Shown piece after piece: positions 46,557-58,006 of a stretch of DNA of 64,000 nucleotides (positions within the stretch are counted from its first letter, which is position 1; each line of letters begins with the position of its first letter). The notes below the pieces were generated by a model. It was not told the origin of the DNA. It made no database searches and saw only the letters and a program-made list of their open reading frames with translations. A program made the position numbers and the translations under genes. Origin of the DNA: Euryodendron excelsum (lineage: Eukaryota; Streptophyta; Magnoliopsida; Ericales; Pentaphylacaceae); the NCBI GenBank assembly GCA_033060915.1, contig CM065392.1, positions 17,243,001 through 17,307,000 of the forward strand, in the 5' to 3' direction.

Positions 46557-46963
46557 GTCCGGGTAGCAAAACTACTCACAAAACCGTTAGAGTGGCGGAA
46601 ACACTCACAAAACCGTCAGAGTGGCGGAAACACTCACACCGTTAAAGTGGCAGAAACACTCAAAACCCAGGCACGTCTCTTCGGAGTCGGTAAGACCCCT
46701 TTCCAATCCCTCTCTCGAGACAGTTTATTCCTCGAGACGGTTCCAACCCAGGCACGTCTCTTCGGAGTCGATAAGACCCCTTTCCATTCCCTCTCTCGAG
46801 ACAGCTTATTCCTCGAGACGGTTCGAGTAGCAAAACTACTCACAGAACCGTTAGAGTAGCGAAAATACTCACAGAACCGTTAGAGTAGCGGAAATACTCT
46901 CAAATCGTCAACCCCGTCCGAGTAGCGGAAATACTCAACCCCGTCCGAGTGGCGGAAACACTC
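46557..46963 (+). repeat. Array of GAGTRGCGGAAAYACTC stem-loop units
   Basis: Copies at 46590, 46619, a weaker one near 46646, then 46825, 46854, 46883, 46920 and 46947; two 80-bp units (46668-46822) lie between. Spacing is mostly 29-30 bases. Where the left arm has GTG the right arm has CAC; where it has GTA the right arm has TAC, so the stem is kept in each copy. Confidence 0.9.
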
Positions 46964-47893
46964 AAAACCTAGGTCAGTACCCACATTTGTTAGCTCACTT
47001 CGGTGAAAAATGACCAAACTACCCTTAGGACCTTTTTCGAGACTTTTCGGTCAAGATGACCATTTTGCCCCTAGGCATCCGAACGCCCCGAGAACCACAC
47101 CGGCTCTGGGTATCAAACCGGTAATGTCCCGAGAATACTTTTTATAGTGTTCTCGACCTCCCTTTACCTTTCCGGACCATTCCGAGTTAGTTCCGGCCAA
47201 CCCGGTGCAAAATAACCGTTTTGCCCCTAGAGGGCCGGTCTCCTTCTTCGACCACACCGGCTCTGGGTATCAAACCGGTAATGTCCCGAGAATATTTTTT
47301 ATAGTGTTCTCGACCTTCTTTTACCTTTCCGGACCATTCCGAGTCAGTTCCGGCAAACCCAGTACAAAATGACCGTTTTGCCCCTGGTGGGCCGGTCTCC
47401 ATTTCCGACCACTCCGACCCTGGGAATCAAACCGGCAACCTCTGGGTACATTCTAAATAATGTTTCCAGATCCCAAGTTTTCTTCCGGGACAGTTTGAGT
47501 CTGTCCCGGCAGTTTTTCGGTTCGGTTGACCGTTTTGCCCCTAAAGGCTCGGTCAACCTTTCCGACACATCCAATCCTCACTTTTCAAGTCAAATACCTC
47601 CAGGACACTATTTTAAGTGTTCATGCTCCTTTCCGGCCTTCCGGGTCACTCCCGGCTCCTTCAAATCATTCTCGGACTTTCCAGAGTCACTCCTAGTGAA
47701 GCCAGGCTAAAGTTTACATGGTAGTCACTAGTACAGGCGCCTAAATCTAGTCAAAGATACGTTGCTTGCCGACCTTAATTGTTTCCTAAATGGCTGGCGC
47801 CACTAGCAGTGGCACCAAGCCAAAAAATGGCCTGGCGCCAGTATAAATTTTGCCCTGGCGCCACTGCAACAGGCGCCAGGTTTGTCTTCCCTT

Positions 47894-47901
47894 TATAAAT
47901 A
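47894..47901 (+). promoter_or_regulatory. S4 TATA box
   Basis: TATAAATA after GGCGCCACTAGCAGTGGCACC and GGCGCCACTGCAACAGGCGCC dyads at about 47795-47880. Confidence 0.78.
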
Positions 47902-50900
47902 CAGAGCCTCGTTCAACGTGAAAGGGGTCTGCAAACTTAAACTAAGAATCTCATATTTCGATGTACAGAGCTCGAGCACCTCCTAAACCCTAACCTCCCT
48001 AGGTTTTCCCAAACCCTAGTCACCGTACATAAACCCTAGCCTCCTATACACTCATACACTCCCCCATACACTCATACAATAGCATTCAACCACTCTCTGA
48101 AGATTTGAAGAGCTACCATCCGAAGCTTGAGGACAACCCTTGAAGACTGAAGGTGAAGATCAAGACCGAAGACCGCAGACCGAAGACTGCACGGCGCGCA
48201 AAATAAATAAGAAACAAGGTAGGCTTTCTCTTTAATTTTCTGCACTTCCCCCCTCTCTCTTCTCTCTCCAAACCACTTGGGTTTTTTCTATTTTAATCCC
48301 CCATCTCTTTCCCCCCCTTTTCTTTGCATGCTTGAAACAAGGGGATTCCCGGTCCATGTGTAGGATTGGACTATTGGAGAGTCACCGTGTCGGGGGCTTT
48401 CTTCTAGTCTAACCAAAGATCACGTGGGTCCGGCCCCCTTGATTATGTGGTGAAGCCTTAGCCTTGTATGTTCACGACCCCCAAATTGCATTGGACATAT
48501 TATAGTCTTGCATCTTCCAAAATTCGTTTCAAACTCGTTTTCAAAACCGTTTTCAAATTTGTTTTTCAAAATTGCATCAAAATCTCTTTTTCAAAAGCTT
48601 TGTTTTCAAAACCACTTTCTTAAAGTGGTTCTAGCTCTCTTATGGCTAGAATCGCTTTAGGAAAGTGAGATGTTTTTATACCTTCTAAAAACGCTTTTTC
48701 TAAATCTCTCTTACTAAAAATCTCTTTTTCAACATACTTTCCTAAAACTCCCCTCTTCAAAATTGTTTTCAAAAACTCCTTCCAGAATCTATTTTTCAAA
48801 ACTCCCTTTTTCAACTCCGTTCCAAAATCCTCTCCCTAGATTCACCTTCCAAAAATCTCTCCTAAAAATCTTTTCAAAAACTCTCTTTTCCAAAATCTTC
48901 CTTCTAGAAATTTCCTCTCTAGGATTTCCTTCCAAAATCTATGTTTCCAAAAACACACTTTCCAAAAAACTCCTCCCTAGGATTCCCTTCTAGAAAGCCT
49001 TCGTTTCCAAAAACGTGTTTTTCAAAAAAAAAAAAAACTCTTTCCTTAGAGCCCAAACCAAACCCTAGAACTCACAATTAGGAAACCCTAGTTTTCTTTC
49101 AAAAAACATGATTTTCAAACTTTGCCCTAAACCTAGGTTTCCAAAATCTTTTGTTTTCTACATCAAAACTATCATTGTTTTCAAAACCTATTTTCTACAT
49201 CGAGACTAGAATTTTCCAAATCTAGGGTTTCTAGAATCTCCCTTTCCAAATCTTTTCCAAATCCTATCTTCCCTTTAGGAAACCAAATCCAATCTCCCCG
49301 TTTAGGAAACTAGATCCTATCCTCCGTTTTTGGAAACAAAATCAAACCCTTGTTTTTAGAAACCAAATCCAATCCTTTCCTAATCCAAACCTTTCTTAAG
49401 CCAATTCCTTCCTAAACCATAAGTTTCCTAAACTTAAACTTTAAATCTTTCCTTAAATTTTAAAATTCAAATCTTTCCTAAACCTCCACTTTCCTAAACC
49501 TTAAGTTCCCAAAACTTGAACATAAAAATCTTTCCTAAATTTTAAAACTCAATTTTCAAATCTTTCTTAGTCCAACCCTTTCCTAATTCTACTCTCTTTT
49601 CAAATCTTAACTTTTCAAATCTAAGTTTTCAAACCTTTCTTAAACTCAAACTTTTTCTAATTTCAAATTTTCTAAAACTCTAAAACTTTCTAAATCTTAA
49701 ACTTCCTAAATTTCAAATCTTTCCAAATTCAAAACTTTCTAAATTTGAAACTTTCTTGACTTAAATCTTTCTAAACCCAAGTCTTTCTAAATTCTAAACT
49801 CTCTTAAAATTCAAATGTTTTCAAATCTAAGGCTTTTCTAAACTCAAAACTTTCTTAATTTAGGACTTTCTTAAGTTGAAACTTTCTTAATTCAAACATT
49901 TCCTAAATTGAAAACTTTCCTTTTTCAAACCTTTCCTAAAACAAAACTTTCTTATTTTCAAAACTTCCTTGTTTTCAAAACTTTCCAAACTAAAAACTTT
50001 CCTTTTTCAAACTTTCCAATTTCAAAACTTTCCTAAACCTAAAACTTTCCTAATTCAAAATTTTTTAATTCAAAACTTTCCTAAATGAAACTTTCCTAAT
50101 TCAAAACTTTCCTAAATTCCAAACTTTCCTAATTTCAAAACTTTCCTAAATCGAACATTTCCTAATTCAAACATTTCCTAAATCCAACCTTTCCTAATCT
50201 CCTAAACCTTCCAGGTCGAGTCAAGCTTTTCCTAAGTCTGGGTTTCCTAAACCTCCTTCTTTCTCTTTTTCAAAACAAGTCCAAATCTATCTTTTCAAAT
50301 CAAAGTCCAATTTTCTCAATTTCAATTTCTAATCTCCTCTTCCAATTCCAAATCGAATTCAATTTCCAATTCAATCTCCTTCTTCAAATTCACTCTTCTC
50401 TTTTCAATCGGATTCCGGTCCGAACTACGACTGACCTGGTTCCCCCAAAGGGATACGTAGGCAACCTTCATAGGTGCGGTCACAACACTTTTCAAACTTT
50501 CAATTCCACCCTCATGGGTGTGGTTTCCAAAATCTTTCCAAATTTCAAATTCCAATCAATTTTCAAAATTCAATTTCAAAATTTCTATTTTCAAATTCCT
50601 ATTTCCAAGTTTTCAAAGTTTCCAATTTCAATTCCATCTTTTCAAATCTATTTTCAAATCAAATCAATTTCTATTTTCCAATTCTTTCATTTTGCACTTG
50701 CATACCATGCATCATGTTAGTTTCTTTTCAAACATTGTTTTTCTAAAGTGAAATAGGATTGAACATGGGTTAATTAAAGACTCTCATAGGTGAATCTAGG
50801 GTAGATTGACATGTAGGTACCGAAAGGGCGAGGTAGGGTGATAGCTTAGTGCGTCTTCCCTACACGTAACCAACCTCCGAGCCTAGAATCACTGTTTTCA

Positions 50901-53900
50901 AAGACCAAAAGGAGTTATTTTCCAAAAAGGGCTAAATATTTTCCAAAGGTTGCCAAACAACCTGTTTTCTTTAAAAACCCTCTCTCGAGGAGATATTTTC
51001 AAAAATTATTTTCCAAAAATCCTAAGTGTAGTCTTCGGATTATGCTTAGTTTTTTAGGTGACCTAACTCACCTTAATCAAGTTAGGTGGCGACTCCAAAT
51101 CTTTTTCAAAAGCCCTTTATTCAAACCAATTTTCAATTCAAACCTACTCATTCTTTTAGGAGGGTGAGTTCTAACGAGAGAGTACAACATTTTTCCCGCT
51201 TGGGTGAGTATTCCTCAAGTGCGAAAAATCTGGGCGCGACAGTTTGGAGTCGCCACCTAACTTGATTAAGGTGAGTTAGGACACCTAAAAACTGAGAATA
51301 ATCCGAAGACTACACTTAAGGTTTTTAAAAAAAAAAGGTTTCTGAAAATACCCACCTCAAGATGAGGATTTTTAAGAAAAACAGGTTGTTTGGCAACCGT
51401 TGGAAAATATTTAGCCCTTTTTCAAAAACAACTCCTTTTTGGTCTATGAAAACAGTGATTCTAGGTTCGGAGGTTGGTTACGTGTAGGGAAGACGCACTA
51501 AGGCATCACCCTACCCCGCCCTTTCGGTACCTACATGTCAATCTACCCTAGATTCATCTATGAAAGTCTTTAACTAACTAATGTTCAATCCTATTCACTT
51601 TGAAAAAAATGTTTGAAAAGATATGATGCATGATATGCAAGTGCAACATAAGAGACTTGATTTAGAAATAGATTTGAAAAGAAGAATTTGATTTGATTTG
51701 ATTTGATTTGAAAAAAAAGAGATAGAAGTTTGAATTTGGAAAGAAGATTTTGAAAATTGAAAATAGAGAGATTTGGAAAATAGAAATTTGAAATTGAAAA
51801 TTTGAAAATTGATTGGAGATTTGAAAAGATTGTAGAATGTGAGATTTGGAAAAATGCGGAGGAATTTGAAAAATGTTGTGAAATTTGAGATTTGAAAAAT
51901 GTTGTGACTGCACCCATGAGGGTTGCCTACGTATCCTTTTGGAGGAATCAGGTCAGTCGTAGTTCGGACAAGAGTCCGATTGAAAATAGAAGGTTGGATT
52001 GGAAGAAAGAGATTGAATTGAAAATTGAATTTGAAAAATTGAGAGATTGAACTTTGATTGGAAGACTTGAAAAGACTTGACTTTGGAAAACTTGGTTTTA
52101 GGAAACCTAGACTTAGAACTTCAAAAAGAAAAATTGGATTTGACTTGGAAAGATTTTGAAAAAGAATTGACTTGAATATTAGACTTGGAAGATTTAGGAA
52201 AGGATTGGATTTAGGAAGGGTTCGAATTAGGAAAAGTTTCGAAATTGGAAAGTGTCATTTTAGGAAAGTTTCATTTAAGGAAAGTTTCCAATTAAGAAAG
52301 TTTTGAATTAGGAAAGTTTTCAACTTAGGAAAGTTTTGAATTTGGAATGTTTCAACTTAGGAAAGTTTTGAATTTGGAATGTTTTGAAATAGGGAAGTTT
52401 TAAAAATAGGAAAGGTTTGAATTAAGAAAGTTTCGTTTTAGGAAATGTTTGAAAAAGGAAAGTTTCATTTTAGGAAATTTTTCATTTTAGGAAAGGTTTT
52501 GAAATTAGGAAGTTTTGAAAGTTGGAAAGTTTAGAATTTGGAAATTTTGAAAATAAGAAAGTTTTGAGTTTAGAAAGTTTTGAAATTTGGAAGGATTTCA
52601 AATTTGGAAAGTTTAAGATTTAGAAAGTTTTAGAGTTTGAATTTTAAAAAATCTTGAAATTATGAAAGGTTTGAATTTAGGAAAGGTTTGAAAACTTAGG
52701 TTTGAAAAGTTAAGATTTGAAAAGAGGGTAGAATTAGAAAAGGGTTGAATTTTAGAATTTTAGGAAAGATTTTTATGTTCAAGTTTTGGAAACTTAAGAT
52801 TTAGGAAAGTGGAAGGTTAGGAAGGATTCGATTTAGGAAAGATTTGGATTTTGAAATTTAAGGAAAGATTTAAAGTTTAGGTTTAGGAAACTTATGATTT
52901 AGGAAGGTAGGAAATTAGGAAGGAATTGAATTAAGAAAGGTTTGGATTAGGAAGGGATTAAATTTGGCTTCTAAAAGCAAAGGTTTGATTTTGTTTTCAC
53001 AAATGGAGGATTGGATCTAGTTTCCTAAACGGGAGATTGGATTTGGTCAAAGATTTGAAAAGGGAAGTTTTAGAAACCCTAAATTTGGAAAACTATAGTT
53101 TTGACGAAGAAAATAGGTTTTGGAAATTTGTATAGTTTGGATGTAGAAAACAAAAGATTTTGGAGACCTAGGTCTGGGGCAAAGTTTGAAAATCATATTT
53201 TTGGAAAGAAAATTAGGGTTTCCTAATTGTGAGTTCTAGGGCTTGACTTGGGCTCTAAGGAAAGAGTTTTTAGAAAGCGCGTTTTTGGAAACAAAGATTT
53301 TAGAAGGAAAATCCTAGAGGGGAGTTTCTAAAAGAAAGATTTTGGAAAGAAAGTTTTTGGAAAGATTTTTGGAGAGAGTTTTTCTAGGAAAGAGACCTAG
53401 GGAACGTGTTTTTGGAAAGTGGACTTTGAAGAGAGCATTTTGGAAAGGGGTTGAAAAAGCGAGTTTGGAAAAATAGATCTTTGAAGGGAGTTTTTGAAAA
53501 CAATTTTGGAAAGAAGAGTTTTTGGGAAGTATGTTGAAAAAGAGATTTTTAGGAAGAGATTTTTTGAAAAGAGAGATTTTTGGAAAGTATAAAAATATCT
53601 CACTTTCCTAAAGCAATTCTAACCCTAAGAGAGCTAGAACCGCTTTAGGAAAGCGGTTTTGAAAACAACAAGATTTGCAAATATGGACCATACTGGTCAC
53701 TTTGAATGTACCACTTTCCTAAAGCAACCTTAGCCATGGAAAAGCTAGAATCACCCTAGGATTGTGATTTTGAAAACATGTTTTCAAAAAGAAATTTTGA
53801 TGCAACTTTGAAAACAAGTTTGAAAAGGATTTTGAAAACGAGTTTAAAAACGAATTTTGGAAGATGCAAGATCATGATATGCACAATGCAATTTAGGGGT

Positions 53901-54481
53901 CGTGAACATACAAGGCTAAGGCTTTACCACATAATCAAGTAGGCCGGACCCACGTGGTCTCTGGTTAGACTCGAAGAAAGCCCCCGACATGGTGACTCTC
54001 CAATAGCCCAATCCTACACATGGACCGGGAATCTCCTTGTTTCAAGCATGCAGAAAAAGGGGGGGGGGGGAGAAAGAGATGGGGGATTAAAATAGAGAAA
54101 ATCCAAGTGGGTTAGGAGAGAGAAGAGAGAGGGGGAAGTGCGGAAATTTACAGAGAAAGCCTACCGTGTGTCTTGTTTATTTTGCGCGCCTTGCTTGTCT
54201 TCGGTCTTCGGTCTTCGTCTTAATCTTCATCTTCAATCTTCAAGAGTTGTCTTCAAACTTTAGATTGCAGCTCTTCAAATCTTCAAAGGAGGGTTAAAGG
54301 TTAGTGTATGAGTGTATGAGGGTATATAGGAGTGTATAGAAGCCTAGGGTTTAGTGTATGGTGACTAGGGTTTAGAAAACCTAGGGAAGCTAGGGTTTTG
54401 GGAATGTTCGAGCTCTGTATATCGAAATATATGATTTTTAGACTGAATTTACGCATCCTCTTCACGTTAGAAGAGGCTTTG

Positions 54482-54489
54482 TATTTATA
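54482..54489 (-). promoter_or_regulatory. S3 TATA box (minus strand)
   Basis: TATTTATA on the plus strand; GGCGCCACTAGTAGTGGCGCC-type dyad at about 54569-54590 lies upstream in the minus-strand sense. Confidence 0.75.
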
Positions 54490-55429
54490 GAGGTTGGACA
54501 GTACTAGTGCCTGTTGTAGTGGCGCCAGGCCAAACTTTACACTGACGCCAGACCATTTTTTGGTTTGGCGCCACTAGTAGTGGCGCCAGCCATTTAGAAA
54601 ATGTTTAAGGTCGGCAAGCAACGTATCTTTGACAAGATTTGGGCGGCTGTACTAGTGACTACCATGTAATTTCTAGCCTGGTTTCACTAGGAGTGACTTC
54701 GGAAAGTCCGGGAAGAAGTTTGGAAGACCGGGAATGACTTGGAAAGCCAGAAAAGAGTAGGAACACTTAGAATAGTGTCCTGGAGGTATTTGACTTGAAA
54801 AGTGAGGATAGAATGTGTCGGAAGGGTTGACCGGGCCGTTAGGGGCAAAATGGTCAATCGGGTTGGAAAGCTGCCGGGACAGACTCGGACTGTCCCGAAA
54901 GAAGACTTGGGATTTGGAAACATTATTTAGAATGTTTTCAAAGGTTGCCGGTTTGATACCCAGAGCCGGTGTGGTCAGAAGAGGTGACCGGCCCACTAGG
55001 GGTAAAATGGTCATTTCGCACCGGGTTTGCCAGAACTGACTCAGAATGAACCAGTAAAGGTAGGGGAGGGTTGAGAATACTATAAGAAGTAATCTCATAA
55101 GGTTACCGGTTTGATACCCAAAGCCGGTGTGATCGAAAAAGGAGATCGACCCACTACGGGCAAAACGGTCAATTTGTACCGGGTTTGCCGGAACTGACTC
55201 GGAATGATCCGGAAAGATAAGGAAAGGTTGAGAATACTATAAGAAGCATTCTCGAGAGGTTACCGGTTTGATACCCAGAGCCAGTGTGGTTGAAAAAGGA
55301 GACCGGCCCACTAGGGGCAAAACGGTCATTTTGTACCGGGTTTGCTGGAACTGACTCAGAATGATCCGAAAAGATAAAGTGAGGTTGAGAATACTACAAG
55401 AAGCATTCTCAGGAGGTTACCAAAGGGAC

Positions 55430-55930
55430 CCTGATTGGAACCGTCTCGAGGAATAAACTGTCTCGAGAGAGGGATTGGAAAGGGGACTTATCGTCTTCAA
55501 AAAAACGTGCCTGGATTGGAACCGTCTCGAGAGAGGGATTAGAAAGGGGACTTACTGTCTTCGAAAAGACGTGCCTGATTAGAACCGTCTCGAGGAATAA
55601 AATGTCTCGAGAGAGGGATTGGAAAGGAGACTTACCGTCTTCAAAAAGACGTGCCTTATTTGGAATCGTCTCGAGGAATAAACTGTCTCGAGAGAGGGAT
55701 TGGAAAGAGGACTTATCGTCTTCGAAAGGACGTGCCTGATTGGAACCATCTCGAGGAATAAACTGTCTCGAGAGAGGTATTAGAAAGGTGACTCACCATC
55801 TTTGCAAAAACGTGCCTAATTTGGAACCGTCTCGAGGAATAAACTATCTCGAGAGAGGGATTGGAAAGGGGACTTACTGTCTTTGAAAAGACGTGCCTAA
55901 TTTGGAACCGTCTCGAGAGAGGGATTGGAG
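55430..55930 (-). repeat. 80-bp stem-loop array in S3, about six copies
   Basis: On the plus strand the units read GTCTTCGAAAAGACGTGCCT..CCGTCTCGAGGAATAAACTGTCTCGAGAGAGGGATTGG. Some are shortened by loss of one CTCGAG motif. The array abuts the 157-bp repeat directly, which shows that the GAGTRGC units were deleted here. Confidence 0.85.
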
Positions 55931-56128
55931 TTGGAATTGGAAAAAACAACGCCCCTAAGGGCATTTTAGTCATTTTGCCTCTATTTGGGCTTGGTGGGCT
56001 CGCGAAGCCATGGACAAACAGGATTTGGACTTAGAAAGTTGGTTTGGATTGGAATACGCCCACAATGACTTGAAAACAAGTCTGGACGGAGTGTAGACTG
56101 TCGAGCAGTCAAAAATGGGGTGCTTACA

Positions 56129-56664
56129 ATATCATGCATCATTCTTCTCAAAAATTATTTTTTGAAAGTGGATAGGATTGGACATTTGTTAGTTGAAGAC
56201 TCTCACAGGTGAATCTAGGGTAAATAGACATGTAGGTACCGCAAGGGCGGGGTAAGGTGATGGCTTAGTGCATCTTCCCTACACGTAACCAAACTTCAAA
56301 CCTACATAACTGTTTTCGTAAGACCAAAAACAGAGTTATTTTCAGAAAGGGCTTAAATGTTTTCCAAAGGTTGTCAAACAACCTATTTTCTTAAAAACCC
56401 TCTCTTGAGGAGGTATTTTCAAAATCGTTTTCAAAACCGTAAGTGTAGTATTCGGATTATGCTTAGTTTTTAGGTGACCTAACTCACCTTAATCAAGTTA
56501 GGTGGCTACTCCAAATCTTTTCTAAAAACCCTTTATTCGAATCTATTTTCAATTTAAACCTAGTCACACTCATTCTCCTGGGGGGGGTGAGTTCTAACAA
56601 GAGAGTACAATGTTTTTTCCGCTTGTGTGTGTATTCCTTGAGTGCAAAAAATCTGGGCGCGACG
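56129..56664 (+). repeat. E2 3' LTR, right segment
   Basis: Continues after the second ATATC with GGATAGGATTGGACATTTGTTAG, the GGGGTAAGGTGATGG..CTTCCCTACACG island, the CCTAACT/AGTTAGG stem with TGGCTACTCC, and the end GGGCGCGACGA. One extra G stands before the last base, compared with GCGACA in other copies. AAGGC follows. Confidence 0.88.
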
Positions 56665-56669
56665 AAGGC

Positions 56670-57790
56670 AAAGAAGGGGAAAGCTCAAAGCTTCTCACTG
56701 AATAGGAAATGTCAAAGTTCACTAAAGCCTTGAAAAAGAATGATTACGACATCATGGAACGGCTCAGAAAAACACTTGCTCACATCTCCATGCTAGGTCT
56801 GTTGCTCTCTTCTGAAACTTAACTAGATGCTTTGCTCAAGGTCCTAAAAAATGCTCATGTGCCAGAAAGCTTCACCCTTGACAATCTACATGACATGGTT
56901 AGCCTTATCATAGCACCCAACATCATTATATTCTCCGATGACGGAATCCCAGTCGATAGGACGGGACACATGCATGCTCTGCACATAATCGTCAAAACCA
57001 GGGGAAACATGGTGTCAAGGGTCCTGGGAGACAATGGGTCAACTTTAAATGTTTGTCCGTACTCAACCCTGGTAAGGCTAGTTATGGACCAAATGTACCT
57101 TAATCACAGCACTACCATTATCCAAGCCTTCAACGGATCCTGGAGAGAAAGCATAGGAGAAATTGAGATGCTTGTCATAGTAGGGCCTGTAAGCTTCACT
57201 ATAAAGTTCCAAGTCCTACAAATACCTTTAGCGTACAACATGTTGTTGGGTCAACCATGGATCCATTCGACAGGCGCTGTGCCTTCCACTATTTATCGAA
57301 AGGTCAAGTTCATCATTGGTGCCAAGCTTATCACCATCATCGTCGAAACTGAGTATGCCATCTACAAAGCAGATGAGATCCTATATGACGGAGTGATAGT
57401 CTCCTCTAGTTTCCAATCCGTTGAGTACATCACGGTGGTACAAGAAGAAGATCAAGTAAAGCCAAAACATTCTTCAAATGTCCAGATGATAGCTTGCTAC
57501 TTCCAAACAAGAGGGTATCAACCCGAAAAGGGGCTCGGGAAAAATTTACAAGGAAGGCTAGAGAAAGTGGAATTGCCACCGGCAGAACCCCCATTCGGGC
57601 TAGGGTATAAACCAACCAAGAAGGACGTATGGGAACAAAGGAGAGAAAGGAAAAGACCTACCATTGAGGGCAAATTGATAAACCACTTTGCCTTGCTTTG
57701 TCTACCTAGGCCGCAGAAAGAGGAAGGCCTAATAGTCAGTACAGATTATCTCCTAGAAGAAGAGATACAAAATTCTCCTTTCTGGCCTAG
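56670..57790 (+). pseudogene. E1 protease region with G-patch-like tail
   Basis: Continues the gag frame of 17264-17947. Two stops (56703, 56820) fall before a clean stretch from 56823 to 57790. FTKALKKNDYDIMERLRKTLAHISMLGLLLSSE and LKVLKNAHVP are the usual bridge to protease in Tat-type elements. The aspartic protease motif is LGDNGSTLNVCP with the Asp codon at 57030-57032; DNGS is the normal form in this lineage. MLLGQPWIH near 57240 is the second protease landmark. Near 57490-57610 FQTRGYQPEKGLGKNLQG..PFGLGYKPTKKD is a G-patch-like segment, an RNA-binding tail known from these proteases. The protease would cut gag-pol into its parts. The frame ends in FWPR then TGA at 57792, where the probable intron begins. 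Confidence 0.85.
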
Positions 57791-58006
57791 GTGAAAACCC
57801 CAGCAATTGGACTAGCAAAAGTCTCATCCGGGCTTGAAACTTTTGGTATTGAAGGTCATCAATGAAAAGTCCAAGAGCGGCAGACTCACTTTTCTCATTT
57901 TCTTTAAATCATGTTCTTTTTATTTTCTATTTTTGCAAATGTGAGTCATCAAATAAAATTGTTGTTTAGATTGTGAGACAAATCTCTTAATTTTTTACTT
58001 TACCAG
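57791..58006 (+). other. Probable intron between protease and RT
   Basis: A donor-like CCTAG|GTGAAA (57791) and an acceptor AATTTTTTACTTTACCAG ending at 58006 bound 216 T-rich bases with stops in every frame. Joining the flanks completes an Arg codon and keeps the frame into the RT side. Ogre elements are known to carry an intron at exactly this place, spliced from part of the transcripts. The donor is weaker than consensus and is my choice among a few GT sites. Confidence 0.7.

Larger units (their letters stand above)
46321..51241 (+). mobile_element. S4: solo LTR (4.92 kb) inside S3, the youngest layer
   Basis: TGTAAGCACCCC to GGGCGCGACA, flanked by exact GTTTG copies (46316-46320 and 51242-51246), with S3 sequence rejoining cleanly across it. 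All U3/U5 landmarks are present: hairpin array 46557-46963, two 80-bp units, three 157-bp repeats, dyads, TATA box at 47894, G-poor tract 48760-50200, and the U5 islands at 50452 and 50830. Confidence 0.95.
46168..56128 (-). mobile_element. S3: minus-strand solo LTR (5.0 kb) in the E2 3' LTR, itself split by S4
   Basis: The plus strand reads TGTTGTGCCCAG at 46168 (the LTR end reversed) and GGGGTGCTTACA ending at 56128 (the LTR start reversed). ATATC flanks it at 46163-46167 and 56129-56133, an exact target duplication. No primer-binding site adjoins it, so it is solo. It is in two parts, 46168-46320 and 51242-56128. It lacks the GAGTRGC units but has about six 80-bp stem-loop units (55430-55930). 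Confidence 0.93.
17948..56664 (+). mobile_element. E2: non-autonomous Ogre/Tat-like element inserted in E1 gag-pol
   Basis: Flanked by AAGGC at 17943-17947 and 56665-56669, a 5-bp target duplication. The 5' LTR is 17948-20446 + 31958-34185 and the 3' LTR is 41882-46167 + 56134-56664. These two share variants not seen in other LTRs (TCTACAGYCCGTCCAGACTT, CCATCGAAGGCTTGA). The first 150 bases differ at roughly a dozen sites, a count by eye. The internal region has a primer-binding site, leader, a gag-like frame with an unknown C-terminal part, no recognisable protease/RT/integrase, an antisense PMD ORF and a polypurine tract. Without nested insertions it would be about 17.3 kb. It must have been mobilised by a relative's enzymes (inference). 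Confidence 0.88.
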
